Shown: positions 36,501-39,500 of the stretch, piece by piece
Layout: each line of letters starts with the position of its first letter
Numbering within the stretch: position 1 is the first letter of the stretch
Source: Verrucomicrobiota bacterium
GTDB taxonomy: Bacteria > Verrucomicrobiota > Verrucomicrobiia > Limisphaerales > J093
Reading direction: 5' to 3'
DNA length: 52,954 bases
Assembly (NCBI GenBank): GCA_029556615.1
Contig: JAKQDD010000078.1
Span: 1-52,954 of the forward strand
The notes under the pieces: generated by a model
What the model was told of the DNA's origin: nothing
The model's database searches: none
Seen by the model: only the letters and a program-made list of their open reading frames with translations
Program-made: the position numbers and the translations under genes

Positions 36501-39500
36501 AATCCGCAGCACCGATCCTGCGCCCACGTTCGAGGAGGTTTGGTTCTCATCACCCAGCCATTCGTTGCGGATCAACGCCAACGGCGGCGACACGGTGAGC
36601 TGCCTCGGATTCGACAGCCTGTTCAGCACGCCGAACCTCGTTTTCGCCGGCGTTGGTGGGGGGAACCGGTTTGTTCTTGGGGGCGCGGAGCGCCTGCCGG
36701 ATGGTGCGGCCTTGACGCTGGCGGGGGATGCCGAATGGGCGTTGGAAGGCTTCACGGAGGCGATTGGTTCAGTGTCTGATGCCGGGGGTGGCACGCGGGT
36801 GTCATTGGGTGCCGGGCACTTGGTCACTGGCGGCAACGATGGCAGCAGCACGTACGCCGGGACGATCGCCGGCCCCGGCAATGTGACCAAGATTGGCACA
36901 GGCACCTGGACACTGACCGGGGCCAGCGTAATCTCCGGGACCATCGAGATTGCCGAGGGCACGCTCCTGGTGAACGGCTTGCTGAACGCCAGCCTGGTCA
37001 GGGTGCAGAGCGGAGGGATGTTAGCAGGTGGCGGGACCGCTGGCCCAATCGCGGTGGAACCCGGAGGCGTCCTCAGCCCGGGCAGCAGCCCGGGTGTGTT
37101 GGCGTCATCCGGCAACCTCGTCCAGAACGGCATCCTGACGATCGAAGCGTCCGCCGCAAGCGGCGGCCCCGGAGTGGGGTGTGACCAGGTGCGGATCGTT
37201 GGCGGCGGTTCGCTGACGCTTGGCGTCACGTCGGTCCTGGCGCTCGCCTACACCGGCGGCGCGGGGTCTTTCAATCCGGTGTTCGGCCAGGTGTTCACAC
37301 TCATTGACAACGACGGCGCCGCGTCGGGCGACACGCTTGGCACGTTCAGCAACTATGCCGCCGAAGGCAGCGCGGTGATCCTTGATGGCAAGACCCTGAG
37401 GCTTTTCTACCACGGTGGCGACGGCAATGACGTGGTCCTGGTCGCAGCCGATGGCATTCCGGGTGTCTTGTACGTGAACGATCAGTGGACGTCGCCGGGC
37501 ATGGTGGACGGCGACCTCGAGCAGGCCGGCCTCCAGACGGCCTATGGCGGTGTCGATGCCTTCGCGTCGATCAGCGGAGCGCTGGCCGCCCATCCGGCGT
37601 ATGGCGGGGCCATCGTTGTCAATGGCGGCACCTACGCCTCCGCGCTGTTGGCCGGCGGCGGAGCGGTGGAACTGCAGTTGGTCCAGGATCTCAGCAATGG
37701 CGAGCACGATGTTTTCCTGCAGCAGTTGAGCGGTGACGCGGGCTCACCGGGGGACCGGATCGCGACGCGGCACTGGAACGTCGCAAACGGCAACCTGATC
37801 GTCGATCAAGGTTCGTTTGCGGGCGTGATCTCCGGAGCGGGTGCGGTCACGAAGCAGGGGACGGGCACGATCCTGCTGAGCGGCATGAACACCTACACTG
37901 GCGCCACCGCGATACCCACGGGCCTCCTTGTGTTGGGCAGCGCGGATGCGTTGGGCAACACCTTGGGGGCCAGCATCACGGGTGACGGCCGGCTGGATCT
38001 AAATGGGCAAACAACCGGCAGGCCGATCCTCCTCGACGGCGGGGGTCACAGCACCGACCCGGCCACGGGCGCGGGCGGTCTTTTCAACAGCAACCTCGCC
38101 ATCCCTGCGACGGTCAACGGCAGCCTGACGCTCGGAACGATCAGCCCGCACATTGGTGGCGCGGGCAACATCACCATCAACGGATCGATTGCCGGCGTGG
38201 TCGGGACGCCTTTCCTCGCCAAGATCAACCAGGGGACGCTGACCATCGCCAGCACGAACGGTACGGCGGCGAACTGGTCGCGGTTGCTGGTATGGGGCGG
38301 CACGGTGCGTTTGGGGGCCGCCAAGAGTCTGCCGTCTGCGATCCGCGTCGGCCTCGATTACCAGGGCATGCTCGATCTGCAGGGCAACGACCAGTCGGTG
38401 AGCTCGGTGCACATTGATGGGCCCAGCGCCATTGTGGGGACCGGGACACTCGTCATGGGACCGAACGGGATGACGATCGAGTCGGACGGCCTCGTCACCC
38501 TCAGCGCCAACCTGGGCGGGTCAGGGGGGATCACGAAGGCCAGCGGCGCCGGGACAGTGATCCTGAGCGGATCGGGCGCTTGCACGGGCGTGACGGCCGT
38601 CGGGGCTGGCACGCTGCAGGTCGACGGCTCGCTGGCGGCCAACGTATGGGTGCAATCGGGCGGGACGCTGGCGGGAACCGGCGTGATCGACGGTGAGGTC
38701 AGCATCGCTCCAGGCGCGCATCTCGCTCCGGGCACGAGCCCCGGCCGGCTGACCATTGATAATCGCGTGACACTGGGCGCCAGCCCCGCGGCTTGCGAGA
38801 TCGAGCTCAACGGATCCAGTCCAGGCGCGGACCACGATCAGTTGATCTTCACGGGATCGCGGGGATCGCTCGTTCTGGGTGGCGCGGAGTTGCGACTGAC
38901 GCTCGGTGCGGGATACACCCCTGCCGTCGGCAGCACCTTCGTGATCATCGAGCTGACCGATGCGGCCTCCACAGTGTCGGGCACCTTCGCGGGCAAGCCG
39001 GAAGGCGCGTTCTTCATCGTGGACGACGTTCTTTTCCAGGTCCACTACAGTGGCGGTGACGGCAATGACGTGGTTTTGAGCGTTGAACGCAGCGCCGTCA
39101 TGGCGCGACAGGTGTTTTACAACAACTCGGCATTTGACGATTATGATGGTGAAGCCAACGAAGGCGATGACGCGGCGATCGCGACGGACAAGAGGGCGTT
39201 GCTGCCGGGGCAGACCGCCACGTTCGCCCATTACACAAGCTACAGTCTCGGCCTGAACGGCCTCATGATCGATATGGTGGGCCTGGGCACAGGGTTCTCA
39301 GTATCGGACCTCGAATTCAGGGTGGGGAACAGCGCCGCCGTGAGCGCATGGGTTGCAGCACCCGCGCCGGCGGCCATGACCGTGCGGGAGGGGGCAGGTG
39401 TGGACGGATCGGACCGGGTGACCGTAATCTGGGCGGACGAGGCGATCCTGGGCCAGTGGCTGCAGGTCCGGGTCCTGGCGAACGAGAACACAGGGTTGAG